64,000 nt of DNA from Archangium_A sp964459885 (lineage in GTDB: Bacteria > Myxococcota > Myxococcia > Myxococcales > Myxococcaceae): positions 1-64,000 of the forward strand of contig CAYWON010000015.1 in assembly GCA_964459885.1 (NCBI GenBank), written 5' to 3'. The notes below the pieces were generated by a model. That model did no database searches. It was given only the letters and a program-made list of their open reading frames with translations, and was not told where the DNA came from. Both the position numbers and the translations under genes were made by a program. This document shows, piece by piece, positions 1 through 8,424 of the stretch (within the stretch, counting starts at the first letter, position 1; each line of letters starts with the position of its first letter).

Positions 1-2
1 CG

Positions 3-38
3 CATCCCGCCTTCGACGACGTCCTCGGACTGCTTTGA
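3..38 (+). CDS. C-terminal tail of an unidentified protein (partial)
   Basis: The first bases read in one frame as HPAFDDVLGLL followed by TGA. This looks like an ordinary acidic/hydrophobic protein end, and no other plus-strand frame looks coding here. Too little is present to name a family. The gene starts outside the window. Confidence 0.35.
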   Translation, partial: HPAFDDVLGLL

Positions 39-128
39 GGGGATGCTTCAGCACCAGTGGGAAATTCCACACGTCAGAACGCTGTGGCGCCACTTCACCG
101 GCAGTCGGTCAGGGGCGCGAACTCGTCG

Positions 129-187
129 GAGGTCGCGGGGCCGCCAGTGACGCGCACTGGGTCGGCGAAGAGAACGACCGCTTCCAT
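129..187. repeat. Copy of a dispersed intergenic repeat (degenerate)
   Basis: The stretch from 39 to 287 has no convincing gene. It carries GAGGTCGCGGGGC at 129-141 and CCGCTTCCAT at 178-187. The same two cores occur in the same order in the intergenic gap at 40115-40164. The first also occurs at 57707-57724, and the second at 60302-60311. The copies are otherwise diverged. Confidence 0.4.
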
Positions 188-287
188 TCAGGCCGTCGGC
201 GCCTTGTCTGACGAGGCACGTACGCGTGTCAGCAGAGGCGTGGGTCGCGTTCTTGCGGCGCGCGGCGTTGGGAGACCATGCTGAGAC

Positions 288-1751
288 ATGATCAGTCGTA
301 CGCCCGGTTTCGCGCGCTCTCTCCTCGTCGCCGCATGTGTGGTGTTGAGCGCCTGTCTCGAGCCAGTTGATGAACCGATCGGCGGCTTCGGCGGTGGAGG
401 CTCCTCAGCGGGCGGAGGCGGCATGTCGTCAGGTGGCGGCGGAGTCGCGACGGGCGGCGGTGGTGGCTCGATTCCAGTCGGCGGCGGCGTCGCGACGGGC
501 GGTGGCGGCGGCTCGATTCCCGTCGGCGGTGGCACGCCGTTCGGCGGCGGTGTCCCGACGGGCGGTGGCGGCGGCTCGATTCCTGTCGGTGGCGGTACGC
601 CGTTCGGCGGCGGCGTTCCCACAGGCGGTGGTGGTGGCTCGATTCCAGTCGGTGGTGGCACGCCGTTCGGCGGCGGTGTCCCGACTGGCGGTGGCGGCGT
701 TCCGTTCGGCGGCGGTGTCCCCACGGGCGGAGGCGGCGGCTCCATTCCTGTCGGTGGTGGTGTTCCGTTTGGCGGCGGTGTCCCGACCGGCGGTGGCGGC
801 GGCTCGATTCCTGTCGGCGGTGGCACGTCGTTCGGCGGCGGCATTCCGACCGGTGGTGGCGGCGTTCCGTTCGGCGGCGGTGTCCCCACGGGCGGAGGCG
901 GCATCCCGACAGGCGGTGGCGGCGTTCCGTTCGGCGGCGGCATCCCGACAGGCGGTGGCGGCGTTCCGTTCGGCGGTGGCATCCCGACAGGTGGTGGCGG
1001 CGTTCCGTTCGGCGGCGGCATCCCGACGGGCGGTGGTGGCGTTCCCTTCGGCGGCGGCATCCCCACCGGCGGTGGCGGCGTTCCGTTCGGCGGCGGCATT
1101 CCCACGGGCGGTGGCGGTGTCCCGTTCGGCGGCGGCATTCCCACCGGCGGCGGCGTGCCGTTCGGAGGTGGTGTGCCGACCGGCGGCGGCGGCCCCGTCG
1201 TCTGCAACGCGAGCACCTGCAACGGCTGCTGCGTCGGCGTGACCTGCGTGCCTCCACACTCCCAGGCGAACAACGCGTGCGGCCTCAACGGCGCGGCGTG
1301 CGGCGTGTGCCCCGGCGGCACGACGTGCAACTTCGGCACGTGCTCTGGCGCTGACGCCGGCGTCTCTCAAGTCGGCTCGGCGTGCACCAACGACTCGCAG
1401 TGTCGCCCGCCGTCGAACGGCCTCTGCATCCCCGAGACCATCTTCGGGCAGCAGACCGGTTTCCCCGGCGGCACCTGCTCGGCGTCGTGCAGCAACTTGA
1501 GCTGCCCGATGGGCTCGACCTGCGTCGATGTCGGCACGGCGACGGGCGGCGGCAGCAACCCGCTCTGCTTCCAGGCGTGCCCTGCGCCGCGCGGAGGCCA
1601 GTCGACCTGTCGCTCGGGCTACGTCTGCGAGATCAACCCGCAGGCCGGTGGCGGCATCTGTCTGCCGCGCTGCTCGTCGCCAGGCTTCAGCTGCTGGCAG
1701 GGCACGGCGTGCAACGTGAGCTCCGGGTACTGCAACCCGACGTTCCCGTGA
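288..1751 (+). CDS. Lipoprotein with long Gly-Pro repeat linker and Cys-rich C-terminal domain
   Basis: The 487-residue product starts with a lipoprotein signal (hydrophobic run ending LSAC, lipidation Cys about residue 23). Residues about 35-300 are a low-complexity linker. Its early part uses a roughly 21-residue unit (GGGVPTGGGGGSIPVGGGTPF type, with variants) and its later part a 13-residue unit (GGGIPTGGGGVPF). The last 190 residues hold many Cys in short CxxC-like spacings, with no family I can name with confidence. The ATG at 288 follows a GGAGA ribosome-binding site. The design, a lipid anchor plus flexible spacer plus disulfide-rich head, is common among myxobacterial surface proteins. 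Function is unknown. The gene converges on the 1792 protease gene with a shared terminator between them. Confidence 0.88.
   Translation: MISRTPGFARSLLVAACVVLSACLEPVDEPIGGFGGGGSSAGGGGMSSGGGGVATGGGGGSIPVGGGVATGGGGGSIPVGGGTPFGGGVPTGGGGGSIPVGGGTPFGGGVPTGGGGGSIPVGGGTPFGGGVPTGGGGVPFGGGVPTGGGGGSIPVGGGVPFGGGVPTGGGGGSIPVGGGTSFGGGIPTGGGGVPFGGGVPTGGGGIPTGGGGVPFGGGIPTGGGGVPFGGGIPTGGGGVPFGGGIPTGGGGVPFGGGIPTGGGGVPFGGGIPTGGGGVPFGGGIPTGGGVPFGGGVPTGGGGPVVCNASTCNGCCVGVTCVPPHSQANNACGLNGAACGVCPGGTTCNFGTCSGADAGVSQVGSACTNDSQCRPPSNGLCIPETIFGQQTGFPGGTCSASCSNLSCPMGSTCVDVGTATGGGSNPLCFQACPAPRGGQSTCRSGYVCEINPQAGGGICLPRCSSPGFSCWQGTACNVSSGYCNPTFP
433..1190 (+). repeat. In-frame tandem repeats (63-bp then 39-bp units)
   Basis: The DNA coding the Gly-Pro linker of the 288 lipoprotein is a tandem array. 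The first half has units near 63 bp, and the second half, from about 890, has near-identical 39-bp units. All unit lengths are multiples of three, so gain or loss of units keeps the reading frame. The complementary strand is open over the same stretch only because of this composition. Confidence 0.85.
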
Positions 1752-1753
1752 AT

Positions 1754-1782
1754 GAAGCGGGCTGATCAACTCAGCCCGCTTC
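1754..1782. terminator. Bidirectional hairpin between convergent genes
   Basis: A perfect 12-bp stem (GAAGCGGGCTGA / TCAGCCCGCTTC) with a 5-base loop TCAAC lies just after the stop at 1751 and 10 bases before the stop of the 1792 gene. There is no long T-run, but placement and stem strength suit a shared terminator. Confidence 0.75.
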
Positions 1783-1791
1783 GGCACTACG

Positions 1792-3117
1792 TCACGGACA
1801 CAGCGAGTGCGAACCGAACGCGCTGTCGACCTCACTGATCCACGAGCACACGTCGTTCCACATGTTCTGGCGCATGCGCGCGGCGCGGTTGCGACCATCG
1901 CCGTCACAGCCACCGAACTGCGCGCAGCCGAAGTGCACGCCGAGCACCTCGTTGTTGCGCCACACCGCTGAGCCACTCTGGCCGCGGCTCGTGTCGATGT
2001 CGTACTCGAGCTGCTCGTCGCTGCGGAACGCGTCGGAGTCGAGCAGCGTGCTGTCGCCATACATCCAGCCGTCGCAGTTCTTGTTGCTCAACACCGAGGC
2101 CTGGCAGCGGTTCGTGCCGGTCCCCGTCTTCCCCGGGTAGCCGTAGAGCGACGCGAGTTGGTACGTGTACGACGACGCTGAGTTCCACCAGCGCACGCCC
2201 ATCCACCCGAGCGAGGTGCTGTCAGCGCGGTCCTGCAGGTAGAGCAGCGCGTAGTCCCAGCGACCGTTGACGCGCCAGTCACGCGCGTACACGCCGCTCC
2301 AGCTGACGGCCGCGCCGTTGGGGTGCGTCGAGTTGGTCTGGCCCGGGTGGAACCAGCCGCTCGTGGTCCACGTGCCGCCTTCCGACAGCACACAGTGCGC
2401 CGCCGTCAACACGTGACGCGGCCCCACGCGCGTGCCGGTGCAGCCCGTCGAGCCCGCGCCGCTGGTGCCGTTGAGCGCGCCGATGGTGCGGAACGGGTAG
2501 CCCGTCAGCGTGGTGGTGCTGGTGACGCGCACGCGGCGGTCATCAGCCAGCTCGTCGCCGAGGATGCCGCGCGTGTGCTTGCGCGGGACTTCCTCGCCGA
2601 TGACGCCGTCACCTTCGCCGCGCTCGAGCCGCAAGATGGCGTCTTGCACCATCGCGTCGGTGGGCAGCGCGCCTTCGAACGCGCCGAACTTGTTCTCGTC
2701 GCTCGGCAGCTTCGCGTCGGGCGCCGCGCCCTTGCGACCGAACGCGGTGCCGTCGGCCAGCACCAGCATCGCCTCGTAGCGCGTGCCGTCAGCCGCGAGC
2801 CACGAGGTGTCGGCCTCACGCAGCCGCGCGAGCTCGTCGGCGGTCACGTTCTGCAGCGCGGCGGCGGGGTCGCGCGTCGCGGCTTCACACGGCGTCGCCA
2901 CCTTCACGCGCGCCGTCGTCGGCTCGAGGCCGAGGCCCGCAACGTCCTTCGCGGTCAGCTGCCACGGCACCGCGTCGACGGCGACCGCGCAGGCTTCGAC
3001 GTTCGGCGCGTCGAGCGTGGTGAGGGGCGGCGTGGCCTCGAGGCCACAGCCGACACCGAGGAGCGCCAGGGTCGCGGCGCGAGCGAACTTCCAGACAGGG
3101 GTGTGCCTTCTCTTCAT
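1792..3117 (-). CDS. Trypsin-like (S1 family) serine protease lipoprotein
   Basis: The 441-residue product begins with a basic N-terminus and a hydrophobic run ending in LLGVGC, a lipobox with Cys about 24. A propeptide-like segment of some 190 residues follows, then the protease domain. The catalytic triad is readable: His241 in LTAAHC, Asp288 in RWDYALL, and Ser381 in the GQSGS motif. This layout matches secreted V8/glutamyl-endopeptidase-like S1 proteases. The lipid anchor suggests an envelope-bound enzyme that may mature by cleavage between the pro-region and the catalytic domain (inference). The gene is divergent from the C69 dipeptidase at 3256, sharing a 138-bp promoter region. Confidence 0.9.
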   Translation of the reverse strand: MKRRHTPVWKFARAATLALLGVGCGLEATPPLTTLDAPNVEACAVAVDAVPWQLTAKDVAGLGLEPTTARVKVATPCEAATRDPAAALQNVTADELARLREADTSWLAADGTRYEAMLVLADGTAFGRKGAAPDAKLPSDENKFGAFEGALPTDAMVQDAILRLERGEGDGVIGEEVPRKHTRGILGDELADDRRVRVTSTTTLTGYPFRTIGALNGTSGAGSTGCTGTRVGPRHVLTAAHCVLSEGGTWTTSGWFHPGQTNSTHPNGAAVSWSGVYARDWRVNGRWDYALLYLQDRADSTSLGWMGVRWWNSASSYTYQLASLYGYPGKTGTGTNRCQASVLSNKNCDGWMYGDSTLLDSDAFRSDEQLEYDIDTSRGQSGSAVWRNNEVLGVHFGCAQFGGCDGDGRNRAARMRQNMWNDVCSWISEVDSAFGSHSLCP

Positions 3118-3255
3118 GAGGTTGGTTCCTTCGCTTCGGGTTGGTTACGGCGACTGCGAGGCCGGCCACGGTCCTTCCGTGACGGCGCGACACCGGCCTC
3201 GAACGCGTCAACGAAGGGCGCGTGAAAACTTCCCTGCGTGCGCTACACGAGCCGC

Positions 3256-5088
3256 ATGAAGACCCTCGTTGCAGCTCTCGTCGCGGCCCTGCTGGTCGTT
3301 TCCCGACCGGCCGATGCGTGCACCAACTTCCTCGTGTCGAAGGGCGCGAGCGCTGACGGCTCGACCATCATCACCTACGCGGCCGACGCGCATGAGCTGT
3401 ACGGCGAGCTCTATTTCTTCCCCGGCTCGATTCACCCCGCGGGCGCGAAGCGCGAGATCATCGAGTGGGACACCGGCAAGCGCCTCGGTGAAATCGACGA
3501 AGCGCCGCTGACCTACAGCGTCGTCGGCAACATGAACGAGCACCAGGTCGCCATCGGCGAGACGACCTTCGGCGGCCGGCAGGAGCTCGTGAACCCGCAG
3601 GGCGGCGTCGACTACGGCAGCCTCATGTACATCGCGCTGCAGCGCTCCAAGACGGCGCGCGAGGCGATGAACGTCATCGTCGACCTCACCAACAAGTACG
3701 GCTACCGCAGCTCGGGCGAGTCGTTCTCCATCGCCGACCCCAACGAGGTCTGGCTCTTCGAGTTCATCGGCAAGGGCCCGGGGCAGAAGGGCATCCTCTG
3801 GGTCGCGCGCAAGGTGCCTGACGGCTTCATCACCGGCCACGCCAACGCCGCGCGCATCCGCCAGTTCCCGCTCAGCTCGCCGGGCGACACCATGTACGCG
3901 TCGGACGTCATCTCGTTCGCGCGCAACAAGGGCTGGTTCACCGGGAAGGACGCCGACTTCTCGTTCGCCGACGCGTACAACCCGACCGACTTCGGCGCGC
4001 GCCGGTTCTGCGATGGCCGCGTGTGGTGCATGTTCCGCCGCGCGGCGCCGTCGAACAACCTGCCGCTGGGCTGGGTCGAGGGCGCTGACAAGAAGGCCGA
4101 GCCGCTGCCGCTGTGGATCAAGCCCGACCGCAAGCTGACCGTCGCTGACGTCATGGGCTTCATGCGCGACCACTTCGAAGGCACGCCGCTCGACATGACG
4201 AAGGACGTCGGCGCCGGGCCGTACGGTCTGCCGTACCGCTGGCGCCCGCTGACGTGGAAGGTGGACGGCAAGGAGTTCCTCAACGAGCGCGCGGTGTCGA
4301 CGCAGCAGACGGGCTTCTCGTTCGTGTCGCAGTCGCGCGGCTGGTTGCCCAACGCCATCGGCGGCGTGTTGTGGTTCGGCGTCGATGACACCGCGTCGAC
4401 CGTCTATTTCCCCGTGTACGCGGGCGTCACCGAGGTGCCGAAGCCGTACGCGGTGGGCACCGGCGATTTCCACCACGTCACGTGGGACTCGGCCTTCTGG
4501 GTCTTCAATCAGGTCTCGAACTACTCGTACCTCCGTTACAGCGAGATGATTGTCGACGTGCAGAAGGCGCAGCAGCAGCTCGAGTCGAAGTACCTGGGCT
4601 CGCAGGCCGACGTCGACTCAGCGGCGCTGGCGCTGCACAAGCAGTCGCCGCGGCTCGCGCGTGAGTACCTGACGCGCTACTCGGTCGGCGCCGGTGAAGA
4701 GGTCGTCGCGCGGTGGCGCGAGCTCTCGAAGGAGCTGCTCTACAAGTTCCTCGACGGCAACCTGAAGGACGCGCAGGGCAAGGTGACGCACCCGGGCTAC
4801 CCCGAGGGTTGGTACAAGGCGCTCGCCGCGGCGACGGGCGAGAAGCTCGTGGTGCACAAGACGCCCGCTGAAGAGGCCGCCGAGAAGCTCGAGAAAGAGA
4901 AGCTCAAGGCCACCGCCGACAGCCTGCTGGCTCTGCTTGCTGCGAAGAAGCTCACGCTCGACGCCAAGCAGCAGGCCGAGGTCGCCGCGTGCGACGACGT
5001 CGAGAAGCTGCAGGGCTGGTTGGTGAACGCCGCGACCGCGAAGACGGCGGCGGCGGTGTTCGAAGCGACCGCCAGCGGCGGGCACTGA
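3256..5088 (+). CDS. C69-family secreted dipeptidase
   Basis: The 610-residue product has a signal peptide ending SRPADA directly followed by Cys22 in ACTNFLVSKGAS. In peptidase family C69 (formerly U34) this Cys becomes the N-terminal nucleophile after processing. The downstream pattern (DGSTIITYAADAH, the NEHQVAIGETTFGG block, REAMNVIVDLTNKYGY) matches PepD-type dipeptidases. The C-terminal 100 residues are Lys/Glu/Ala-rich and helical. I chose the ATG at 3256 over an in-frame GTG 18 bases upstream because the signal peptide starts there. Known C69 enzymes cleave dipeptides. The periplasmic or extracellular location is inferred. The stop lies 1 bp from the stop of the convergent 5090 gene. 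Confidence 0.88.
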   Translation: MKTLVAALVAALLVVSRPADACTNFLVSKGASADGSTIITYAADAHELYGELYFFPGSIHPAGAKREIIEWDTGKRLGEIDEAPLTYSVVGNMNEHQVAIGETTFGGRQELVNPQGGVDYGSLMYIALQRSKTAREAMNVIVDLTNKYGYRSSGESFSIADPNEVWLFEFIGKGPGQKGILWVARKVPDGFITGHANAARIRQFPLSSPGDTMYASDVISFARNKGWFTGKDADFSFADAYNPTDFGARRFCDGRVWCMFRRAAPSNNLPLGWVEGADKKAEPLPLWIKPDRKLTVADVMGFMRDHFEGTPLDMTKDVGAGPYGLPYRWRPLTWKVDGKEFLNERAVSTQQTGFSFVSQSRGWLPNAIGGVLWFGVDDTASTVYFPVYAGVTEVPKPYAVGTGDFHHVTWDSAFWVFNQVSNYSYLRYSEMIVDVQKAQQQLESKYLGSQADVDSAALALHKQSPRLAREYLTRYSVGAGEEVVARWRELSKELLYKFLDGNLKDAQGKVTHPGYPEGWYKALAAATGEKLVVHKTPAEEAAEKLEKEKLKATADSLLALLAAKKLTLDAKQQAEVAACDDVEKLQGWLVNAATAKTAAAVFEATASGGH

Positions 5089-5089
5089 G

Positions 5090-6655
5090 TCAGACGGGCA
5101 CGCCGGTGACGAGCGCGAGGCCGTCGAGCTTCGCCTCGTTCTCGTCGCTGAGCGCCGCGAGCGCGAGCAGCTGCAGCGCGCGGTCGGTCTTCTTGGTCTT
5201 CCAGTGCGCGGTCAGGCCCGCGTAGAGCCGCGACGCCTTGCCGCCGCGCCACACCGCCGCGAGCGCTTCGCCGGTCGCCTGCTGGCCTTCGTACGCGAGC
5301 GCGCCGGGGAAGAAGAGCCGGCTGCCTTCGTGCACCGTCGCTTCACCGCCGTCGTCGAACTGCTGCATGCCGTCGCCGCGCAAGCCCCGCGGCCCGAGTG
5401 ACAGCGGCTGCTTCCACCCGTGGCGCCAGTACTTCACGCGCTCGTATTGGTCGAAGAGCTGAATCACCGCGAGCTTCACGGTGTCGAGGCCGAGCGCTTC
5501 CAGCGCTTCACGCCCGGCGCGGCGCGGGTTCTCGTTGTCGCCCGTCGTGCCGTCGAGCACCAACTTCACCGCGGCGACCACCTTCGGCAGCGCGTCAGGC
5601 GGCGCGCCCGAGAGCCAGACGAGCACCTGGCGGTCTGAGTGCAGCGGCTCGAGCGCGAACGCGTCGCCCGGTGACGCGAGGCACGCGAGCTCGTAGCGAC
5701 GCGAGCGGAAGGTCTTCACCTCGCGACCCGCGGGCAGGGCTTTCAGCAACGGCGGCGACACCGCGCGCACGGCGGCGACGCGCACGTCTCCGACCGGCGC
5801 GTGCGTCGAGCGCCGCTTCTGCAGCTCGGCCCAGAAGCCGTTCTTCGCCAGCGTCACCACGCGCAGCGGCTCTTCACCGAGCTGCGCGTTGGCGACGTCG
5901 TTCAACACGCGCGGACCTTCGGAATACCCGCGCGCGCCGCGGCCCATGAAGCCGGCGGAAGGAATGAGGATGAGGTCACCCGCCGCGAGCTGCACGGGGC
6001 GGCCGTTGGCGAAATGATCAGCCGTCTCGCGCAGCATCTTCCGCTCGAGCGCGGCGTGGTGGCCGTCGATGGTGATGGTGCGACCCTCTTCACTCGAGGC
6101 CCACAGGAGTCCGCTCGACAGCCCCGCGGCGTAGGTCGTCACCTTCATGTGCTTGGGCTCGAACAACACGACGGCGCACTCGAGCTTGAGGTCGAACGGC
6201 TTGCTGCACAGCGACTCGAGCGCGAGGTTGGCGGCGAGGCCCGGGTCACCGTCGTTGCCGAGCGACTCTTTGAGCGCGTCGAACGCATCGTCGAGCGCGT
6301 GCGCGACGGGCTTGCCGTCCTTGTCGACCACGCGCAGCGACACGAAGGCGACGCGCTCGTCTTCCAGCTCGAGCCCGGCGAACAGCTCGGGCACCGCGTT
6401 GGGAATGCGCTGCTCGATGACCGAGAGCTCGAAGCGCGGGTAGACGCGCGCCCAGAGCGTCGAGTCGGGCTCGGGGTAGGGCGCTTCGTCGTCGTCAGCG
6501 GGGCTGGGCGCGGGCGGTCGCGGCCGGTGTGTCGAGACACGCTCGGCCTCGATGACCAGCGACGCGTTGCAGTAGCTGCAGGTCACCCGGCTCGCGTCTT
6601 CGGGCACCGTGAGCGGCGCGCCACAGGAAGGACAGTGCGGAGCCTGGATTCTCAT
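5090..6655 (-). CDS. Zinc-ribbon protein with PP2C/SpoIIE-like central region
   Basis: The first 35 residues hold two CxxC pairs (CPSC and CSYC), a zinc ribbon. A Pro/Asp-rich linker leads to a region whose block 'LAAGDLILIPSAGF...GYSEGPRVLNDV', followed later by 'APVGDVRVAAVRA', resembles the last motifs of SpoIIE/PP2C phosphatases (GD-[I/L]-x-SDG and DDIT). The key acidic residues are partly replaced. The C-terminal 190 residues match nothing I recognise. It could be an inactive phosphatase-fold protein or an unrelated alpha/beta domain. The gene converges with the 3256 dipeptidase and lies downstream of csp, separated from it by a terminator. Confidence 0.78.
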   Translation of the reverse strand: MRIQAPHCPSCGAPLTVPEDASRVTCSYCNASLVIEAERVSTHRPRPPAPSPADDDEAPYPEPDSTLWARVYPRFELSVIEQRIPNAVPELFAGLELEDERVAFVSLRVVDKDGKPVAHALDDAFDALKESLGNDGDPGLAANLALESLCSKPFDLKLECAVVLFEPKHMKVTTYAAGLSSGLLWASSEEGRTITIDGHHAALERKMLRETADHFANGRPVQLAAGDLILIPSAGFMGRGARGYSEGPRVLNDVANAQLGEEPLRVVTLAKNGFWAELQKRRSTHAPVGDVRVAAVRAVSPPLLKALPAGREVKTFRSRRYELACLASPGDAFALEPLHSDRQVLVWLSGAPPDALPKVVAAVKLVLDGTTGDNENPRRAGREALEALGLDTVKLAVIQLFDQYERVKYWRHGWKQPLSLGPRGLRGDGMQQFDDGGEATVHEGSRLFFPGALAYEGQQATGEALAAVWRGGKASRLYAGLTAHWKTKKTDRALQLLALAALSDENEAKLDGLALVTGVPV

Positions 6656-6686
6656 CAGCGCGAGAGGTTACTCGCGGAAATACGAA

Positions 6687-6714
6687 GGCCCAGCCTCTGT
6701 GGAGAGACTGGGCC
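6687..6714 (-). terminator. Hairpin terminator after the cold-shock gene
   Basis: GGCCCAG (6687-6693) pairs with CTGGGCC (6708-6714). An inner CTCT/AGAG extension and a 4-base loop follow after one mismatch. It sits 22 bases beyond the csp stop codon, before the next minus-strand gene starts at 6655. Only a weak T-rich tail follows on the minus strand. Confidence 0.7.
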
Positions 6715-6736
6715 AGCGAAGAACTTCAGAGATGCT

Positions 6737-6943
6737 TCAGCCGACGAGACGAACGTTCGCCGCCTGGAGGCCCTTGGGGCCGCGGTTCACGTCGAACTCG
6801 ACCTTCTGACCCTCAGCGAGGGTGCGGAAGCCGTCGGCCTGAATCGCCGTGTGGTGGCAGAACACGTCGTCGCCGCCGCCGTCCTGGCTGATGAAACCGA
6901 AACCCTTCGCATCGTTGAACCACTTCACAGTACCGAGTGCCAT
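6737..6943 (-). CDS. Cold-shock domain protein (CspA family)
   Basis: The 68-residue product MALGTVKWFNDAKGFGFI... is a single cold-shock OB-fold domain of normal family length. RNP1 (KGFGFI) is canonical. RNP2 reads DVFCHHTAI rather than the usual VFVHFSAI, a common variation. These proteins bind single-stranded RNA and DNA and melt mRNA structure. The reading frame continues upstream, but MALGTVKWF is the conserved family start, so the ATG at 6943 is used. A purine stretch (AGCAGAAAAAGC) precedes it. Confidence 0.96.
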   Translation of the reverse strand: MALGTVKWFNDAKGFGFISQDGGGDDVFCHHTAIQADGFRTLAEGQKVEFDVNRGPKGLQAANVRLVG

Positions 6944-7182
6944 TTTGCTTTTTCTGCTTTCGAAAATTCGGGTCGCGTCATGCGCCCCGGCGTCGCGCTT
7001 GAGGCCGACGCGGGGGCCCACCTATCTGCATTCCCGACGAAGGGGAAGAGCCCCCCCTACACCGTCACCGAAGTAGCCGGATTGCCGACGTTTCACGGCA
7101 GATTTCTGAGGCGTTCGACGCACTGCGCCTAACCGTTTCAGCGAGTTGGCGCGCGGTACATCGCTTGCTGCCGCGGCTGATC
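6944..7182. promoter_or_regulatory. Divergent promoter region and likely csp leader
   Basis: This 239-bp gap separates the starts of csp (minus) and the 7183 lipoprotein (plus). The part next to csp (6944-6970) is unusually A/T-rich for this genome. Long structured leaders are typical of csp genes, but I cannot place a promoter precisely. Confidence 0.4.
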
Positions 7183-8355
7183 ATGCGCGTCGCACTCCTC
7201 TTCTCTGTGTTGCTGGCGGCCTGTGGCGCGCCCGTGCCGACCGAAGACGCCGGCGTCGACGGCGGCGTGGTGCCGACGGTGAGCGACGGCGGGTTGGACC
7301 TCAACGACGTGAGCTGGCTCTTGCCGTTGCCGGGGCCGACGCAGCGGAACGCGCTGCTGGGGCTCGACGCGGCGGGTGCGCGCGGGGCGCTGTTGCCGCG
7401 CTCGCTCTACGACGCGCTCCCGGAGCTGATGCCCGACGTGACGCTCGAGGCGCTGCACGACGAGCTCCGCGTCATCGGCGTACGGGTGGACCCGTGCTTC
7501 CCGGCTGACGCGCAGAGCGCTGGGTGCATCAAGCAGGTGAGGTTGGTGGCGCAGCCGGTGTTCTTCTCGCCGCTGGCCAGCACGCGCGACGCGACGATTC
7601 ACCTCTTCTACGACTTGAGCGACGCCGACTGGGCCGACGTGGTGGCGACGCTGCGAGCGCTGAAGGCGCTGAGCGGTGACGCGACGCGCGGCATGCCGTT
7701 GGACGTGCACCCGGTGGTGAAGCGCGAAGGCTTGAGCGGTGCGTACGCGACGAAGCTGCACGCGCTGGTGACGCGGCTGTGCGGCGCGCAGAACCTGTCG
7801 CGGGTGGCTTTCATGCGGCTGCTGCAAGAAGACGTGGCGTGGCGCTTTGGCGCGTTCAACGTGGTGAGCGGCGCGTACGTGGCTGATCCGATTCCGCGGC
7901 TGTCGAACTCGCTCACAGAGCAGGGCGTGCAGGAGTTCGGCAACACCGCGTTCCGCTCGGGCGAGCTGCAGCCCGAGGCGATTGGAGATCATCTCTCGAC
8001 GCTGTTGTCGGAGTCGGAGCTGCGGCTGACCGACGAGCGCACGTTGCAGCGTGCGGTGACGTCGGCGCTGCAGCTGGAGCACCCGGCGCGGTTGAACCCG
8101 AAGACCGCGGACTGCGGGAGCTGTCACGTGGTGTCGCGCGCGCTGACCAACGCGAAGCGACAGCGGCAGTTGGACGTGTCGGGCCACGCGGACTTCTTCA
8201 GCTTCAACCCGCGCTTCAACCTGGCGCGCGTCGACGCGGTGGGTGACGACCCGCGCGCGTTGAGGGCGTTCGGGTACTTCGGCACGTTGAGCGCGCTCAG
8301 CCAGCGCACCATCAACGAGAGCGCCGAAGTGGCCGAGGCGTTGTCGAGGGACTGA
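7183..8355 (+). CDS. Lipoprotein with a single CxxCH haem-attachment motif
   Basis: The 390-residue product starts MRVALLFSVLLAACGAP, a lipobox with Cys15. I chose the ATG at 7183 over an in-frame TTG 18 bases upstream because the signal peptide starts there. About residue 320 the sequence CGSCH gives one c-type haem-binding motif. The surrounding sequence is not a standard cytochrome c fold that I can identify, and the Met ligand is not obvious. The C-terminal 70 residues, from LTNAKRQRQ on, recur almost unchanged at the end of the 10272 gene. An envelope electron-transfer or haem-linked role is inferred from the motif only. Confidence 0.85.
   Translation: MRVALLFSVLLAACGAPVPTEDAGVDGGVVPTVSDGGLDLNDVSWLLPLPGPTQRNALLGLDAAGARGALLPRSLYDALPELMPDVTLEALHDELRVIGVRVDPCFPADAQSAGCIKQVRLVAQPVFFSPLASTRDATIHLFYDLSDADWADVVATLRALKALSGDATRGMPLDVHPVVKREGLSGAYATKLHALVTRLCGAQNLSRVAFMRLLQEDVAWRFGAFNVVSGAYVADPIPRLSNSLTEQGVQEFGNTAFRSGELQPEAIGDHLSTLLSESELRLTDERTLQRAVTSALQLEHPARLNPKTADCGSCHVVSRALTNAKRQRQLDVSGHADFFSFNPRFNLARVDAVGDDPRALRAFGYFGTLSALSQRTINESAEVAEALSRD
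8146..8347 (+). repeat. 202-bp segment duplicated at 11106-11307 (copy 1)
   Basis: This 3' coding segment of the 7183 gene matches 11106-11307 at a constant offset of 2960 bases. The first 98 bases are identical and there are 7 mismatches in total, 6 of them synonymous. Frame is conserved in both copies. Confidence 0.95.
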
Positions 8356-8424
8356 CACTCCAGCGTGCCATCGAGCCGTCGGCGCGCCTGACAGTGCCTG
8401 GCGCTGTGCTAGCCAACCGCGCTC

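Noticed and set aside
57..284. Short plus-strand frame before the first lipoprotein
   Set aside because: Composition is that of the intergenic repeat, and there is no ribosome-binding site or recognisable motif.
188..1339. Long minus-strand frame rich in PPPNG/PPPPVG repeats
   Set aside because: It is the complement of the GGC/GGT repeat DNA of the 288 lipoprotein. It has no independent start signal or family, while the plus strand has a clear lipoprotein signal.
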